A stretch of 64,000 bases of DNA from an uncultured Roseovarius sp. GTDB lineage: Bacteria; Pseudomonadota; Alphaproteobacteria; Rhodobacterales; Rhodobacteraceae. The notes beneath the pieces were generated by a model. It had not been told where the DNA came from. It saw only the letters and a list, made by a program, of their open reading frames with translations, and did no database searches. Of this stretch, positions 17,920-27,637 are shown one piece after another (the stretch's first letter is position 1; each line of letters opens with the position of its first letter). The translations under genes were made by a program, and so were the position numbers. Location of the stretch: the NCBI GenBank assembly GCA_947499555.1, contig CANMOU010000001.1, positions 1,364,001 through 1,428,000 on the forward strand, written 5' to 3'.

Positions 17920-19362
17920 ATGAAAGACGCACGCAAATTCTACATTAATGGCGCTTGGGTATCGACCAAAGACGGTAAAGACACCCCTGTGATCAATCCC
18001 TCGACAGAAGACGCTTTCGCGACAATCACACTTGGCAGTTCAGCAGACGCGGATGCTGCCGTCGCTGCGGCCAAGGCTGCTTTCCCGGCCTGGAGCGCCA
18101 CCACGAAGGCCGAACGCCTCGCCCTGTTGCGCAACGTGCATGACGTCTACCTAAGCCGAAGCGCTGACATTGCCGCCGCCATGAGCGAGGAAATGGGCGC
18201 GCCCATTGATTTTGCCAACGGCATTCAAACCGGCATCGGTGCGGTACATATTGACGAATACATTGATGCACTGGACGCCTTTGAATTCGAACGCCCGCTG
18301 AATGATGCCGCGCCAAACGACCGGATCATCTATGAACCTATCGGGGTTTGCGCTCTTATCACGCCGTGGAACTGGCCGATGAACCAGGTGACGCTGAAAG
18401 TCGGAGCGGCGCTGGCGGCGGGTTGCACGATGATCCTGAAGCCATCTGAGGAATCCCCAATCTCGTCGATGGTCTTTGCCGAAATTCTGCACGACGCTGG
18501 TGTGCCCGCCGGGGTGTTCAACCTGGTCAATGGCGATGGTGTTGGTGTCGGCACGCGGCTGTCCGGGCATCCAGATGTGGATTTCGTGTCGTTCACCGGA
18601 TCAACACGCGCCGGGACGGCCATCACGAAGAACGCAGCTGATTCAGTCAAGCGCGTGTCGCTTGAGCTTGGCGGAAAAGGGGCGAACATCATTTTTGCAG
18701 ATGCGGACAAAGACGCCGTGCGCCGTGGCGCTGTGCATTGCTTTAACAACACAGGGCAGTCATGCAACGCGCCGACACGCATGCTGGTGGAACGCGCGCG
18801 CTATGACGAAGCCGTGGCCGAAGCCATTGCCGTGGCCGAAGGTCAGGCGGTTGATGCCGCCAACAAAACAGGCGATCACATTGGTCCGTTGGTCAACAAA
18901 ACCCAATTCGACAAGGTGCAGGCCATGATCGAGGTCGGCATTCAGGAAGGCGCGCGCCTTGTTGCGGGTGGCACCGGGCGTCCGCAGGGCCTGAACAGAG
19001 GGTATTTCGTGCGGCCAACGGTCTTTGCTGATGTGACCAACGACATGGACGTGATGCAGCAGGAAATCTTCGGACCGGTCCTGTGCGTTATGCCCTTTGA
19101 CAGCGAAGAAGACGCGATCGAGATCGCCAACGATACGCCTTACGGCCTGACAAATTATGTGCAGACCACGGACCCTGATCGGGCCAACCGCGTCGCCCGC
19201 GCGTTGAAGTCGGGGATGGTTGAAATGAATGGCAACTTCCGCTCAAAAGGCGCGCCGTTTGGCGGCTTCAAACAATCAGGCACCGGTCGAGAAGGCGGCT
19301 TTTGGGGTCTCGAAGAGTTTCTCGAAGTCAAAGCAGTTGGTGGGTGGCTTCCCGAAACCTGA
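17920..19362 (+). CDS. NAD(P)-dependent aldehyde dehydrogenase
   Basis: The start MKDARKFY is preceded by GCAGGAG, whereas the longer frame from 17869 overlaps the operator. The 480-residue enzyme has ITPWNWPMNQ for cofactor binding, the FTGSTRAG glycine loop, the general-base glutamate in LELGGKGANI and the catalytic cysteine in NTGQSCNAPTRM. It oxidises an aldehyde to a carboxylate; the substrate is unknown. It is the first gene of a rightward operon that continues into the hydratase and aldolase, 51 bases downstream. An aldehyde produced by deamination or by the aldolase is a plausible substrate. Confidence 0.92.
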   Translation: MKDARKFYINGAWVSTKDGKDTPVINPSTEDAFATITLGSSADADAAVAAAKAAFPAWSATTKAERLALLRNVHDVYLSRSADIAAAMSEEMGAPIDFANGIQTGIGAVHIDEYIDALDAFEFERPLNDAAPNDRIIYEPIGVCALITPWNWPMNQVTLKVGAALAAGCTMILKPSEESPISSMVFAEILHDAGVPAGVFNLVNGDGVGVGTRLSGHPDVDFVSFTGSTRAGTAITKNAADSVKRVSLELGGKGANIIFADADKDAVRRGAVHCFNNTGQSCNAPTRMLVERARYDEAVAEAIAVAEGQAVDAANKTGDHIGPLVNKTQFDKVQAMIEVGIQEGARLVAGGTGRPQGLNRGYFVRPTVFADVTNDMDVMQQEIFGPVLCVMPFDSEEDAIEIANDTPYGLTNYVQTTDPDRANRVARALKSGMVEMNGNFRSKGAPFGGFKQSGTGREGGFWGLEEFLEVKAVGGWLPET

Positions 19363-19413
19363 TAGAACGACGCGCGCGGAACGGCGCGTTTTAGCCGCAA
19401 CTTAGGACATGAC

Positions 19414-20229
19414 ATGACCCTGACTAACGACCAGATCACGCAGCTTGCTTCTGCCTATGATGAGGCGGAACGCACCCGTCAGGTTGTCCGTGCGCCAAGC
19501 GTACAGTTTGCGGGCTTTTCGATGGATGACGCCTACAAGGTGCAGTCGGCCTGGGTGGATCAGCGCCTGGCGCGGGGCGAGAGGGTCATCGGCCACAAGA
19601 TTGGCCTCACAAGCCGCGCCATGCAGCTGGCCGTGGGCATTGATACGCCGGATTATGGCGTCCTGACCGATGCGATGGTGATCGACGACGGGGCAGTGAT
19701 TGCACCAGATCGATTCATATTCCCGCGTTTCGAGGTTGAACTTGGTTTCAGACTCAAGGCATCGCTGGCGGGGCCTGATGTCACCGTTTTCGATGTTCTG
19801 AATGCGACCGATTGGGTCATCCCGGCCATCGAGGTGATCGATTGTCGCGCACATCTAAGCGATCCCGACACAGGCGTTCCGCTCAATGTCATGGACTCGA
19901 TCGCGGACAATGCGGCCAATGCTGGTATCATCTGGGGCGGCAATCCCGTGCGCCCGGATGAGATTGACCTTCGGATGGTGCCGGGCGTTCTTTACCGGAA
20001 CGGCAAGGTCGAAGAGACAGGTATTTCTGCGGGTGTGTTGGGCCATCCCGCCAATGGCCTCGTTTGGCTCACGCGAGAATTGCACAAACTCGGTGTTGCG
20101 CTCGAGGCTGGTGAATTCGTTCTGGGCGGCAGTTTCACCCGACCGGTGGCGGGCCAGCCCGGTGACACCTTCCAATGCGATTTTGGATCACTGGGTCAGA
20201 TCACATGCTCCATTGGGGAGGACACCTGA
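19414..20229 (+). CDS. 2-oxo-hept-4-ene-1,7-dioate hydratase-like enzyme (HpaH family)
   Basis: A 271-residue member of the fumarylacetoacetase-related hydratase group that adds water to 2-oxo-alkenoates. Family landmarks are GHKIGLTSRAMQLA, the metal-binding region FEVELGFRL, PAIEVIDCR, and the C-terminal GGSFTRPVAGQPGDTF. Closest resemblance is to HpaH of homoprotocatechuate breakdown, but no ring-cleavage genes are present. Its stop overlaps the aldolase start (TGATG), so the two act in sequence: hydration, then retro-aldol cleavage. Confidence 0.88.
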   Translation: MTLTNDQITQLASAYDEAERTRQVVRAPSVQFAGFSMDDAYKVQSAWVDQRLARGERVIGHKIGLTSRAMQLAVGIDTPDYGVLTDAMVIDDGAVIAPDRFIFPRFEVELGFRLKASLAGPDVTVFDVLNATDWVIPAIEVIDCRAHLSDPDTGVPLNVMDSIADNAANAGIIWGGNPVRPDEIDLRMVPGVLYRNGKVEETGISAGVLGHPANGLVWLTRELHKLGVALEAGEFVLGGSFTRPVAGQPGDTFQCDFGSLGQITCSIGEDT

Positions 20230-21011
20230 TGCCAGCCCCAAAAAACACATTTAAAGCGGCCCTGAGGAGCAATCGCCCACACATGGGGTGCTGGGTTGGC
20301 CTCGCCTCGCATTATGCGGCCGAAATTACTGGAACAGCCGGATTTGACTGGCTCTTGATCGATGGCGAGCATGCCCCGAATGACCTGCGTTCGATCTCGG
20401 ATCAGGTCGGTATCCTTCAGGCCAGCGATAGCGACATTGTCGTGCGGTTGCCAAATGGCGACCCTGACCTGATCAAACAAATGTTGGATGCCGGGGTGCA
20501 AAGTCTCTTGATCCCGATGGTCGAAAGCGCCGAACAGGCCCGCGATCTGGTGCGCGCGGTCCGGTATCCGCCACATGGAATTCGGGGCGTGGGCTATGCC
20601 CTTGGGCGCGCCTCGCGGTTCGCGGCAATCCCTGACTATCTGAAGACGGCTGATCAAGAAATTTGCCTGCTCGTGCAGATCGAAAGCAAAAAAGGGCTTG
20701 AGTCACTGGACGACATCCTTGCGGTTGAGGGGGTTGATGGCGTGTTCATCGGCCCGGCTGATTTATCGGTTGATCTTGGCTATGCGCCAACCGCCGATGC
20801 GCCCGAAATTCACGCCATTATTCTGGACGCGTTGGACCGTATTCACGCCGCTGGATGCGCCGCTGGCATCCTGACGCTGGACAAAAAATTCATCCAAACC
20901 TGCATCAAACACAATGCCCGCTTTGTTGCGGTTGGCATTGACGTGCTGACATTGGCCAATGGCCTGCGCGCCCTGGCATCGGAGGCGAAAGAGGTGGCAA
21001 ATGCTCGATAG
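20229..21011 (+). CDS. HpcH/HpaI family class II aldolase
   Basis: A 260-residue enzyme for cleavage of a 4-hydroxy-2-oxo acid to pyruvate and an aldehyde. The start ATG overlaps the hydratase stop. Motifs: [14 protein letters not shown] with the catalytic histidine, [12 protein letters not shown], the metal-binding glutamate in [10 protein letters not shown], and [10 protein letters not shown]. It closely resembles 4-hydroxy-2-oxoheptanedioate and 2-dehydro-3-deoxyglucarate aldolases. It overlaps the following ATPase gene by 11 bases, which ties metabolism to transport in one operon. Confidence 0.92.
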   Translation: MPAPKNTFKAALRSNRPHMGCWVGLASHYAAEITGTAGFDWLLIDGEHAPNDLRSISDQVGILQASDSDIVVRLPNGDPDLIKQMLDAGVQSLLIPMVESAEQARDLVRAVRYPPHGIRGVGYALGRASRFAAIPDYLKTADQEICLLVQIESKKGLESLDDILAVEGVDGVFIGPADLSVDLGYAPTADAPEIHAIILDALDRIHAAGCAAGILTLDKKFIQTCIKHNARFVAVGIDVLTLANGLRALASEAKEVANAR

Positions 21012-21783
21012 TATGAACGCCGCCGATTATTTAACAGTCGACGGCCTGCACAAAGCCTACGGCGCGCTGGATGTCATCAAAGGCGTTAGCTTTTCTGGCG
21101 CTGAACATGAAGTCATATCCCTGATCGGTGCATCAGGGTCGGGCAAGTCGACAATCCTGCGTTGCATCAACCTGCTTGAAATGCCAAATCGCGGTGAAAT
21201 CACGATTGACGGTGTCCGCCTGCCCCTGTCCGACGTTGATGCTGGCGAGCGCAAGGTCACGGACCAAAAAGCGCTCAGTGCGATCCGCGCCCGTTTGGGC
21301 ATGGTGTTCCAAGGGTTCAACCTTTGGGCGCATATGACGATCCTTGAGAATGTCATCGAGGGACCTGTACATGTTCTGGGTCAGTCGAAATCCGAGGCAA
21401 AAGATCGCGCGGAGACCTTGCTGGAACGCGTGGGCATCGCCGACAAGCGTAACAACTATCCCAGCCAGCTTTCGGGCGGCCAACAACAGCGCGTTGCCAT
21501 CGCGCGCACGCTTGCCATGGATCCTAAGGTCCTTCTGTTTGACGAACCCACATCGGCGCTCGATCCCGAAATGGTCGGCGAAGTGCTGAATGTCATGCGT
21601 GACCTCGCAGATGAAGGCCGCACGATGGTTGTGGTCACCCACGAAATGGGCTTCGCGCGAGAAGTCTCAAACAAAGCCATTTTTCTGCATCAAGGCAGAA
21701 TTTCCGAACAGGGCCCGCCCGACGAAGTGTTCGGCAATCCGCAATCTGCGGAATGTCAGCAATTCCTCGCGAAGGTTCTGTAA
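21001..21783 (+). CDS. Polar amino-acid-type ABC transporter ATP-binding protein
   Basis: A 260-residue ATPase. AGAGG seven bases before the ATG at 21001 supports this start inside the 3' end of the aldolase gene. Walker A is GASGSGKST (residues 43-51), the signature is LSGGQQQR, and Walker B is [12 protein letters not shown], followed by the switch histidine in VVVTHEMG. It belongs to the HisP/OccP group for basic amino acids, opines and similar substrates. Confidence 0.95.
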   Translation: MLDSMNAADYLTVDGLHKAYGALDVIKGVSFSGAEHEVISLIGASGSGKSTILRCINLLEMPNRGEITIDGVRLPLSDVDAGERKVTDQKALSAIRARLGMVFQGFNLWAHMTILENVIEGPVHVLGQSKSEAKDRAETLLERVGIADKRNNYPSQLSGGQQQRVAIARTLAMDPKVLLFDEPTSALDPEMVGEVLNVMRDLADEGRTMVVVTHEMGFAREVSNKAIFLHQGRISEQGPPDEVFGNPQSAECQQFLAKVL

Positions 21784-21805
21784 TTATCACCTAGGGAGAG
21801 AACTC

Positions 21806-22543
21806 ATGAAAATCAGACTTTTAGCCGTCGGCCTTCTGGCCGGGGGATTGGCAAGTGCGGCCTCGGCGCAGGATGTTCTGCGCATCGCAACAGAGGGCGC
21901 CTACCCTCCATTCAACAACGTGACAGCTGATGGCGAGTTGGTCGGCTTTGACGTGGAAATCGCCGAAGCGCTGTGCGCGGCCATGGAGCGGAACTGCGAG
22001 ATTGTCGCCCAGGATTGGGACGGGATCATCCCCGGTCTGGTTAACGACAAATATGACGCGATCATCGCGTCCATGTCGATCACCGAAGAACGCAAACAAG
22101 CCATAGACTTCAGCGCGCCTTACTACAGCAACTACCTCAGCGTCGTCGCCGCAGATGGCACAACTGCAACGCTTGAAGAACTTGCCGAGGTTTCCATCGG
22201 TGCGCAGCGTTCAACCACCGGGTCGCAATGGGCAGAAGATACGTATGGCAGCCGGGCTGATATCCGTTTGTATGACACCAACCCAGCTGCTTTTTCTGAT
22301 CTCTCCGCCGGACGGGTCGAGACCGTCGTGGCTGACTTTCTGCCTGCAGCAGAATGGGTGAGCGCAAACCAGGGGTTTGGTTTCGTTGCCGAAAAGATCG
22401 ACATCGCTGACCAGATCGGCATTGGGGTGCGTAAGGGCGAAGACGCGCTGCGCGAAGACCTGAACTCGGCAATTGAAGCCATCCGAGCCGATGGGACGTA
22501 TCAGACCATCAGCGTCAAGTATTTCGGCATCGACATCTTTTAA
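21806..22543 (+). CDS. ABC transporter periplasmic substrate-binding protein
   Basis: A 245-residue solute-binding protein (family 3). GGGAG precedes the ATG at 21806. The signal peptide covers residues 1-21 (cleavage after ASA). The mature part begins QDVLRIATEGAYPPFNN and contains GFDVEIAEALC, DWDGIIPGLVNDKYDAII and MSITEERKQAIDFSAPYY, the standard ligand-site scaffold for lysine/arginine/ornithine/octopine-binding proteins. An acidic and polar ligand pocket suggests a charged amine or amino acid, but the exact ligand cannot be read from sequence. Confidence 0.93.
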   Translation: MKIRLLAVGLLAGGLASAASAQDVLRIATEGAYPPFNNVTADGELVGFDVEIAEALCAAMERNCEIVAQDWDGIIPGLVNDKYDAIIASMSITEERKQAIDFSAPYYSNYLSVVAADGTTATLEELAEVSIGAQRSTTGSQWAEDTYGSRADIRLYDTNPAAFSDLSAGRVETVVADFLPAAEWVSANQGFGFVAEKIDIADQIGIGVRKGEDALREDLNSAIEAIRADGTYQTISVKYFGIDIF

Positions 22544-22611
22544 AATCGAAAAGAGGGGCCGGACGTTTTACATATCAGGCCCCGTCTTTGCACAGTCGCG
22601 GAAAGGGCAAG

Positions 22612-23334
22612 ATGGAACAGATCAACACAGTTCTAGGCCCATTGTCCTTTGGCCAGAGCGGCTGGGGCGACGATCTGCTGAGCGGTGGCTTGCTGACATT
22701 GCAACTGGCCATCTGCGCCATGCTGGCCGGGTTGACGCTGGGCTTGGGTCTTGCGGGCATGAAACTGGCCAAAACCCGGCTGCTGCGGTGGCCTGCCTCT
22801 GCTTACACTCTCTTCATTCGCGGCGTTCCGGAATTCCTCGTTCTGCTTTTTGTCTTCTTTGGCTTTGACCGTTTGATCAACGCCGTAGCCACGTCGCTTG
22901 GCTTTCAAGGCGGCTATGAGGTGCCAAAGTTTGTCGCGGCCGTTGTCGGTCTATCCCTCATCTTCGCGGCCTATGCCTGCGAAATCTTTCGCGGTGCGTA
23001 TCTTGCGGTCCCTACGGGCCAAATCGAAGCTGGACAGGCGATCGGACTGTCCCGTCCGCAAGTGTTCTTTCGCATCCGCTTTCCGCAGCTCTGGCGTTTC
23101 GCGATCCCCGGTTTGGGAAATCTCTGGATGGTCGTGCTCAAAGACACGTCCCTTGCGGCTGTGATTGCCTTAAACGAATTGTTGCGTATGGCAAAACTAG
23201 GCGGCGAGACCGAGCAAAGCCCCCTCCTGTTCTTTGCCGCCGCGGGCGCGCTCTACCTCGTCATGACATCGCTTTCGGACGTTGGCCGAAGCGCGCTGGA
23301 ACGGCGTGCCAGACGCGGCATGGCAGGAGCATAG
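22612..23334 (+). CDS. ABC transporter permease (HisQ type)
   Basis: A 240-residue inner-membrane permease starting MEQINTVLG after GAAAGGG. It has about five hydrophobic segments. The cytoplasmic coupling loop runs from EAGQAIGLSRPQVFFRIRFP, the EAA-like motif. Together with the next gene it forms the heterodimeric channel for this importer. Confidence 0.92.
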   Translation: MEQINTVLGPLSFGQSGWGDDLLSGGLLTLQLAICAMLAGLTLGLGLAGMKLAKTRLLRWPASAYTLFIRGVPEFLVLLFVFFGFDRLINAVATSLGFQGGYEVPKFVAAVVGLSLIFAAYACEIFRGAYLAVPTGQIEAGQAIGLSRPQVFFRIRFPQLWRFAIPGLGNLWMVVLKDTSLAAVIALNELLRMAKLGGETEQSPLLFFAAAGALYLVMTSLSDVGRSALERRARRGMAGA

Positions 23335-23338
23335 AGCG

Positions 23339-24079
23339 ATGTATCAAGACTTGAAATTCTGGGTGTCCGATACGATTTGCGCGGGCCTTTCCCCGCTGGC
23401 CGGGCCGTTATTAGGTAAAGCCTGCCCACGCTTTATCGACGGATTCCTCGTCACGACCGAACTGTTGGCACTCGCCTGCGGCATCGGCTTTTTCCTTGCG
23501 ATTGCCCTGACATTTGCGCGCATGAGTGGCCGCACCGTTCTGGTGTGGCCTGCCCAGGTCTTTGTCTATGTCTTCCGAGGAACACCGCTTCTGGTGCAGC
23601 TCTGGATCATCTATTTTGGGGTTGGCAGCCTTGGGGAACAGGGGTTGGGCCCGTTTCTGTGGACCTTTTTCAAGAATCCGTGGTTGGTTGGCCTCCTGGT
23701 CCTGACGCTAAACACCAGTGCCTATGTCTCAGAGATCTTTCGCGGCGGATTGGCTAACATCGAGAGGGGTCAAATGGAAGCGGCCCTGTCCATCGGCATG
23801 CCCTGGCTCAGGGCAATGCGCCGGATCATGTTGCCACAGGCTATTCGCATCGCCTGGCCCGCCTATGGCAACGAATTGATCCTGATGATGAAGGGCAGTG
23901 CGCTGATCTCAACGATCACAGTGATGGATTTGATGGGGCAGACACGGACAATCTTTGCCCGTAATTTTGATCTGAATACCTATCTCTATGCGGCGATCCT
24001 TTACCTCGTGTTGGCGGGGTGCATTTCTGCTTTCGTCGCCGTCTTCGAACGGCGGTTTCGGCACGACACTGCGCGCTGA
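23339..24079 (+). CDS. ABC transporter permease (HisM type)
   Basis: A 246-residue permease whose ATG lies 4 bases after the previous stop. It shows FVYVFRGTPLLVQLWIIYFG and the coupling motif MEAALSIGMPWLRAMRRIML, characteristic of the HisM/ArtM group. This is the last gene of the operon; the next gene converges from the other strand. Confidence 0.92.
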   Translation: MYQDLKFWVSDTICAGLSPLAGPLLGKACPRFIDGFLVTTELLALACGIGFFLAIALTFARMSGRTVLVWPAQVFVYVFRGTPLLVQLWIIYFGVGSLGEQGLGPFLWTFFKNPWLVGLLVLTLNTSAYVSEIFRGGLANIERGQMEAALSIGMPWLRAMRRIMLPQAIRIAWPAYGNELILMMKGSALISTITVMDLMGQTRTIFARNFDLNTYLYAAILYLVLAGCISAFVAVFERRFRHDTAR

Positions 24080-24110
24080 AACCGGGGGTAAAGGAGCGCT
24101 TACCAACCGT

Positions 24111-24986
24111 TCAAGTCTGTCGGGGGCCACCAAACATGACGAGGTTACCCGCGATGGTCAGAGCGATCCCTGCGATGGCGAGACCTGTCCACTCAAAACC
24201 CTCGAACATCGAAGACACGATCAACGCGACAATCGGAAACAGCACAGTTGCATAACCGGCTTGGGCGGCGCCGATGCGGTCCACCAGCATCAGATAGCAG
24301 GTGAAGCCGATGACCGACGCGAACACCGCAAGATACAGCAGTGCCGCGATGTATTGCGTGTCGCTTGGAATAGGGATCGGGATACCCCGCGTGGTGGCGA
24401 TCAGCAAAAGCAAAACAGCACCAAGGCCCATGCCCCATGCATTTGCGATCACCGGCGTGACACCCAATGCACTGTTCTGTCTCGACGCCATGTTGCCGAG
24501 AGAGAAGAGGGCCGTTCCAAGGGTCGCCCATGCGATGCCGATTAGTGCATCCTTATTTGTGCTGATCGCGAGGTCTTGCCAAAAAAGCAGAGCAAGGCCA
24601 AGGAATCCAATAAGACCTGCACATAAGACACGCCACGTGATCGCCGCGCCAAAGAACAAGCGCGCATTGAGGGCATTGAAAATCGACGCCAATGAGAAAA
24701 TGACCGAGACCTGGCCAGAGGAAATGAAAGATGTCGCATTGTAAAGCGCAACAAAGTTGAGACTGAACAGCAAGGCGGCCTGAAGGACGACAAAGCGCCA
24801 GACTTGTGGAAAAACCAGCTTCCTAGATGCGGCCAGAACCAGAAGGAGCAAGACAGAGGCCAAGCCCATGCGATAGGCCACTGAGACCATTACGGGGATG
24901 GGTCCGATTTGCCAGGCAATAGCAATCCAACTCGTGCCCCAAACGAACACAGTTACAATAAAGAGCGCTGCGTTGTTCATGATCAC
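24111..24986 (-). CDS. EamA/DMT family transporter
   Basis: A 291-residue protein with about ten hydrophobic helices in two EamA repeats, the drug/metabolite exporter fold. The start is either GTG at 24986, overlapping the preceding glutathione transferase stop as GTGA, or ATG at 24980. It is probably translationally coupled to that gene. The substrate is unknown. Confidence 0.88.
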   Translation of the reverse strand: MIMNNAALFIVTVFVWGTSWIAIAWQIGPIPVMVSVAYRMGLASVLLLLVLAASRKLVFPQVWRFVVLQAALLFSLNFVALYNATSFISSGQVSVIFSLASIFNALNARLFFGAAITWRVLCAGLIGFLGLALLFWQDLAISTNKDALIGIAWATLGTALFSLGNMASRQNSALGVTPVIANAWGMGLGAVLLLLIATTRGIPIPIPSDTQYIAALLYLAVFASVIGFTCYLMLVDRIGAAQAGYATVLFPIVALIVSSMFEGFEWTGLAIAGIALTIAGNLVMFGGPRQT

Positions 24987-25699
24987 TTCTTGGGATCGGC
25001 CGAGAAATTCGCGGCGTTCTGAGCTAAAAACGCCGCATCCTCATCGTCGCCCCAAAAAATCGGCCGCGCTTCGGGAATGGTCAACGCCCGTTGCACGGCG
25101 GGGCGCGCATCCATGCGGCCCAGCCACGCTCGCAGATGGTCCAGCCCATCTATGGACACATTGGCGAAGCTGTGCGCGCGTGCCCACGGATAGGTTGCCA
25201 TGTCGGCAATGGTGTATTGGCCTGCGGCCAGCCAGTCATGTGTTTCAAGCCGCGTGTTCATCACGCCCAGAAGACGCCTTGTCTCAGATTTGTAGCGATC
25301 AATAGAGAAGGGCTCATTGTGGCCGTTCGGCGCGGCGATCCGCTGAAAATACATCGCCTGCCCCATCATCGGGCCCACGCCCGCCATTTGAAACATCAGC
25401 CATTGCAAGGTTTCAGACTTTTCCTTTGGCGCGGCTGGCAGGAAACGGTCGTATTTTTCGGCCAGATACCACAGGATTGCCCCGCTTTCGAAAACCGTAA
25501 AATCATCATTGCTGCGATCAACGATGGTTGGAATGCGGCCGTTTGGGTTCAGCGCGAGATAGTCCGGCGTTTTTTGTTCTTTCTTCGAAAAATCAACGGC
25601 CGTCACATCGTAAGCGACATCCGCCTCTTCCAGAAAAATGACAGGTTTGTACCCGTTCATCGTGGCGGCAGTGTAGAGATGGATATCCGGTTGCGACAT
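24983..25699 (-). CDS. Glutathione S-transferase family protein (YghU/YfcG-like)
   Basis: A 238-residue enzyme with an N-terminal thioredoxin-like domain (IHLYTAATMNGYKPVIFLEE; NPNGRIPTIVD for glutathione binding; VFESGAILWYLAEKY) and an all-helical C-terminal domain with TIADMATYPWARAH. It resembles the Nu-class enzymes active as disulfide-bond reductases on glutathione conjugates. It is related to the GST at 26883-27503, and the two flank an Old Yellow Enzyme gene. It is probably part of a leftward operon. Confidence 0.92.
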   Translation of the reverse strand: MSQPDIHLYTAATMNGYKPVIFLEEADVAYDVTAVDFSKKEQKTPDYLALNPNGRIPTIVDRSNDDFTVFESGAILWYLAEKYDRFLPAAPKEKSETLQWLMFQMAGVGPMMGQAMYFQRIAAPNGHNEPFSIDRYKSETRRLLGVMNTRLETHDWLAAGQYTIADMATYPWARAHSFANVSIDGLDHLRAWLGRMDARPAVQRALTIPEARPIFWGDDEDAAFLAQNAANFSADPKK

Positions 25700-25765
25700 G
25701 ATCCTGGCTTTCTAAGGAATTGTGACCCGGGCAGAGCATTTCATCTCCGCCCGGGTCTTTGTGGG

Positions 25766-26848
25766 TTAGGCTGCAACGGACAGAGCCTTGTAATCGGTAT
25801 ACCCTTTCTCATTTCCGCCATAGAGCGTTTCGTCATCCACCGCGTTCAACTCGGCTCCAAGACGCAGCCGTTCCGGCAGGTCCGGGTTGGAGATGAACAT
25901 CCGGCCAAATGAAACAGCTGCAGCGCCTTTTTCGACGGCCTCGATGGCGCTGCCTTTGTCATAGCCGCCATTGGCAATGTAGTTGCCGGTATAGGCCGTC
26001 CGAAGACGTTGGATCAGATCCTTATCCGGGCCCGACGGCTCAAAGCCCGGGAAAGCCTCGACAACATGCAGGAAGGCCAGATCACGTTTGTCGATCTCCG
26101 CGAACAGGTGGCTGTAGGTTGCGCTCGCCTCGCCGTCATGGATGTCGTTGAAGGTTCCGGTGGGTGACAACCGAACGCCGACCCGTCCACGACCGATCCG
26201 CTCGGATACTGCATCGACAACGTCCAGCAACAGCCTGGCACGGTTTTCCGGACTGCCACCATAGACGTCAGTTCTATCGTTAGTGTTGGTCGATATGAAC
26301 TGGTTCAACAGATAGCCGTTCGCACCATGGATCTCGACACCATCAAAACCGGCATCGATGGAGGCCTGCGCCGCATCGGCGTATTCAATCACAATCGCTT
26401 CGATCTCGGCCACAGACAGCTCTCTGGGTGAAGACACATTTGTCGGACCGTCTTCGGTAAAGGTGCCAGCCTCGGCTTGAATAGCCGATGGTGCCAACGG
26501 CGCTTTGCCGTCCGGGAGCAACGATGTGTGGCTGATGCGGCCCACATGCCAAAGCTGCAGAACGATCTTGCCGCCCTTCGCGTGAACGGCGTCTGTGATC
26601 TCTTTCCACGCGGCAATTTGCTTGGCGTTGTGGATGCCGGGTGTGTTGACATATCCCTTGGCCATCGGCGCGATCTGCGAGCCTTCCGAGATGATCAGGC
26701 CGGCACTGGCGCGTTGCGCATAATATGTCACGGCCATCTCGTGAGGTGTTCCGTCCGGGTAGGCACGGTTGCGCGTGAGAGGGGCCATCAAGACCCGGTT
26801 TTTGATGTCGATATCGCCCAGTTTTCCGGGCTCAAAGAGGATGCTCAT
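25766..26848 (-). CDS. Old Yellow Enzyme family ene-reductase (NemA-like)
   Basis: A 360-residue FMN-dependent reductase of electrophilic alkenes, nitrate esters or maleimides. Motifs: MAPLTRNRAYPDG, LQLWHVGRISH, and HGANGYLLNQF with the substrate-anion His-x-x-Asn pair, then YGGSPENRARLLLDVVD and the flavin phosphate region SFGRMFISNPDL. It sits between two glutathione transferase genes, consistent with detoxification of reactive electrophiles. Confidence 0.95.
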   Translation of the reverse strand: MSILFEPGKLGDIDIKNRVLMAPLTRNRAYPDGTPHEMAVTYYAQRASAGLIISEGSQIAPMAKGYVNTPGIHNAKQIAAWKEITDAVHAKGGKIVLQLWHVGRISHTSLLPDGKAPLAPSAIQAEAGTFTEDGPTNVSSPRELSVAEIEAIVIEYADAAQASIDAGFDGVEIHGANGYLLNQFISTNTNDRTDVYGGSPENRARLLLDVVDAVSERIGRGRVGVRLSPTGTFNDIHDGEASATYSHLFAEIDKRDLAFLHVVEAFPGFEPSGPDKDLIQRLRTAYTGNYIANGGYDKGSAIEAVEKGAAAVSFGRMFISNPDLPERLRLGAELNAVDDETLYGGNEKGYTDYKALSVAA

Positions 26849-26882
26849 TGAAGTGGTCCTTAAGATTGTGATGTGGAGAGTG

Positions 26883-27503
26883 TTAGAAATGTTCTTGATC
26901 GGGGATCAGGACGCCTTTGGCGCAACCTGGCCGAGTAGCAAGGTGATCATGCCATCGTCCGAGGTTTGGAAACTCATCCAGGTCGATGTCGATGGCATCA
27001 TGCGCGCGCACCCAGCACCAGTTGGCAATGTCCGCAATGGAGAAGTCACCGGCCAGAAATTCGCGGTCTGACAGTCGCGTATCAAGCACGCCATAGAGCC
27101 GCCGCGTTTCGGTGTGATACCGCTCAATGACAGACGGAAGTTTCTCAGGAAAGCTGTGCGAAAACACATAAGCCTGGCCTTGCATCGGGCCAACGCCAGC
27201 CATCTGGAACATCAACCACTGAATGACTTCCGAGCGGCCGCGCGCATCCGACGGCAATAGCTTGCCGGTCAGCTCGGCCAGGTAGATCATGATCGCACCG
27301 GATTCGAAAACCGCGAAATCGTCGTTGTCACGATCCACAATCGCGGGGATGCGACCATTGGGGTTCAGCTGCATGTATTCGGGGTTTTTCTGATCACCTT
27401 TTCCAAGATCTAGGGCGTTCAGATTGTAGGGCAGGCCCAACTCTTCCAGAGTGACGGACGCTTTCCATCCATTGGGTGTTGCCGCCGTATATAGATCAAT
27501 CAT
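26883..27503 (-). CDS. Glutathione S-transferase family protein
   Basis: A 206-residue GST. The N-terminal domain has [19 protein letters not shown] and [20 protein letters not shown]. The C-terminal domain has [14 protein letters not shown] and [15 protein letters not shown]. Same subfamily as the neighbouring GST, from which it probably arose by duplication. It lies 34 bases upstream of the Old Yellow Enzyme gene in the same direction, so the two are likely co-transcribed. Confidence 0.93.
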   Translation of the reverse strand: MIDLYTAATPNGWKASVTLEELGLPYNLNALDLGKGDQKNPEYMQLNPNGRIPAIVDRDNDDFAVFESGAIMIYLAELTGKLLPSDARGRSEVIQWLMFQMAGVGPMQGQAYVFSHSFPEKLPSVIERYHTETRRLYGVLDTRLSDREFLAGDFSIADIANWCWVRAHDAIDIDLDEFPNLGRWHDHLATRPGCAKGVLIPDQEHF

Positions 27504-27637
27504 GTGTGTCGTCTTTCTCTGATCTCACTGGCCGAAACTGTCCGTGCGTTCGCCAAGGACGATGACGGCGCAGTGAGATAAAATGCAGTACAGGGGTTGG
27601 GAACTCAGGGCAGTGTCGACCCTGTTCAGTCACGTTT

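Noticed and set aside
19414-21011. Homoprotocatechuate (hpa) pathway
   Set aside because: Only the last two steps have homologues. No ring-cleaving dioxygenase, isomerase or decarboxylase genes are present, so calling it an hpa operon would mislead.
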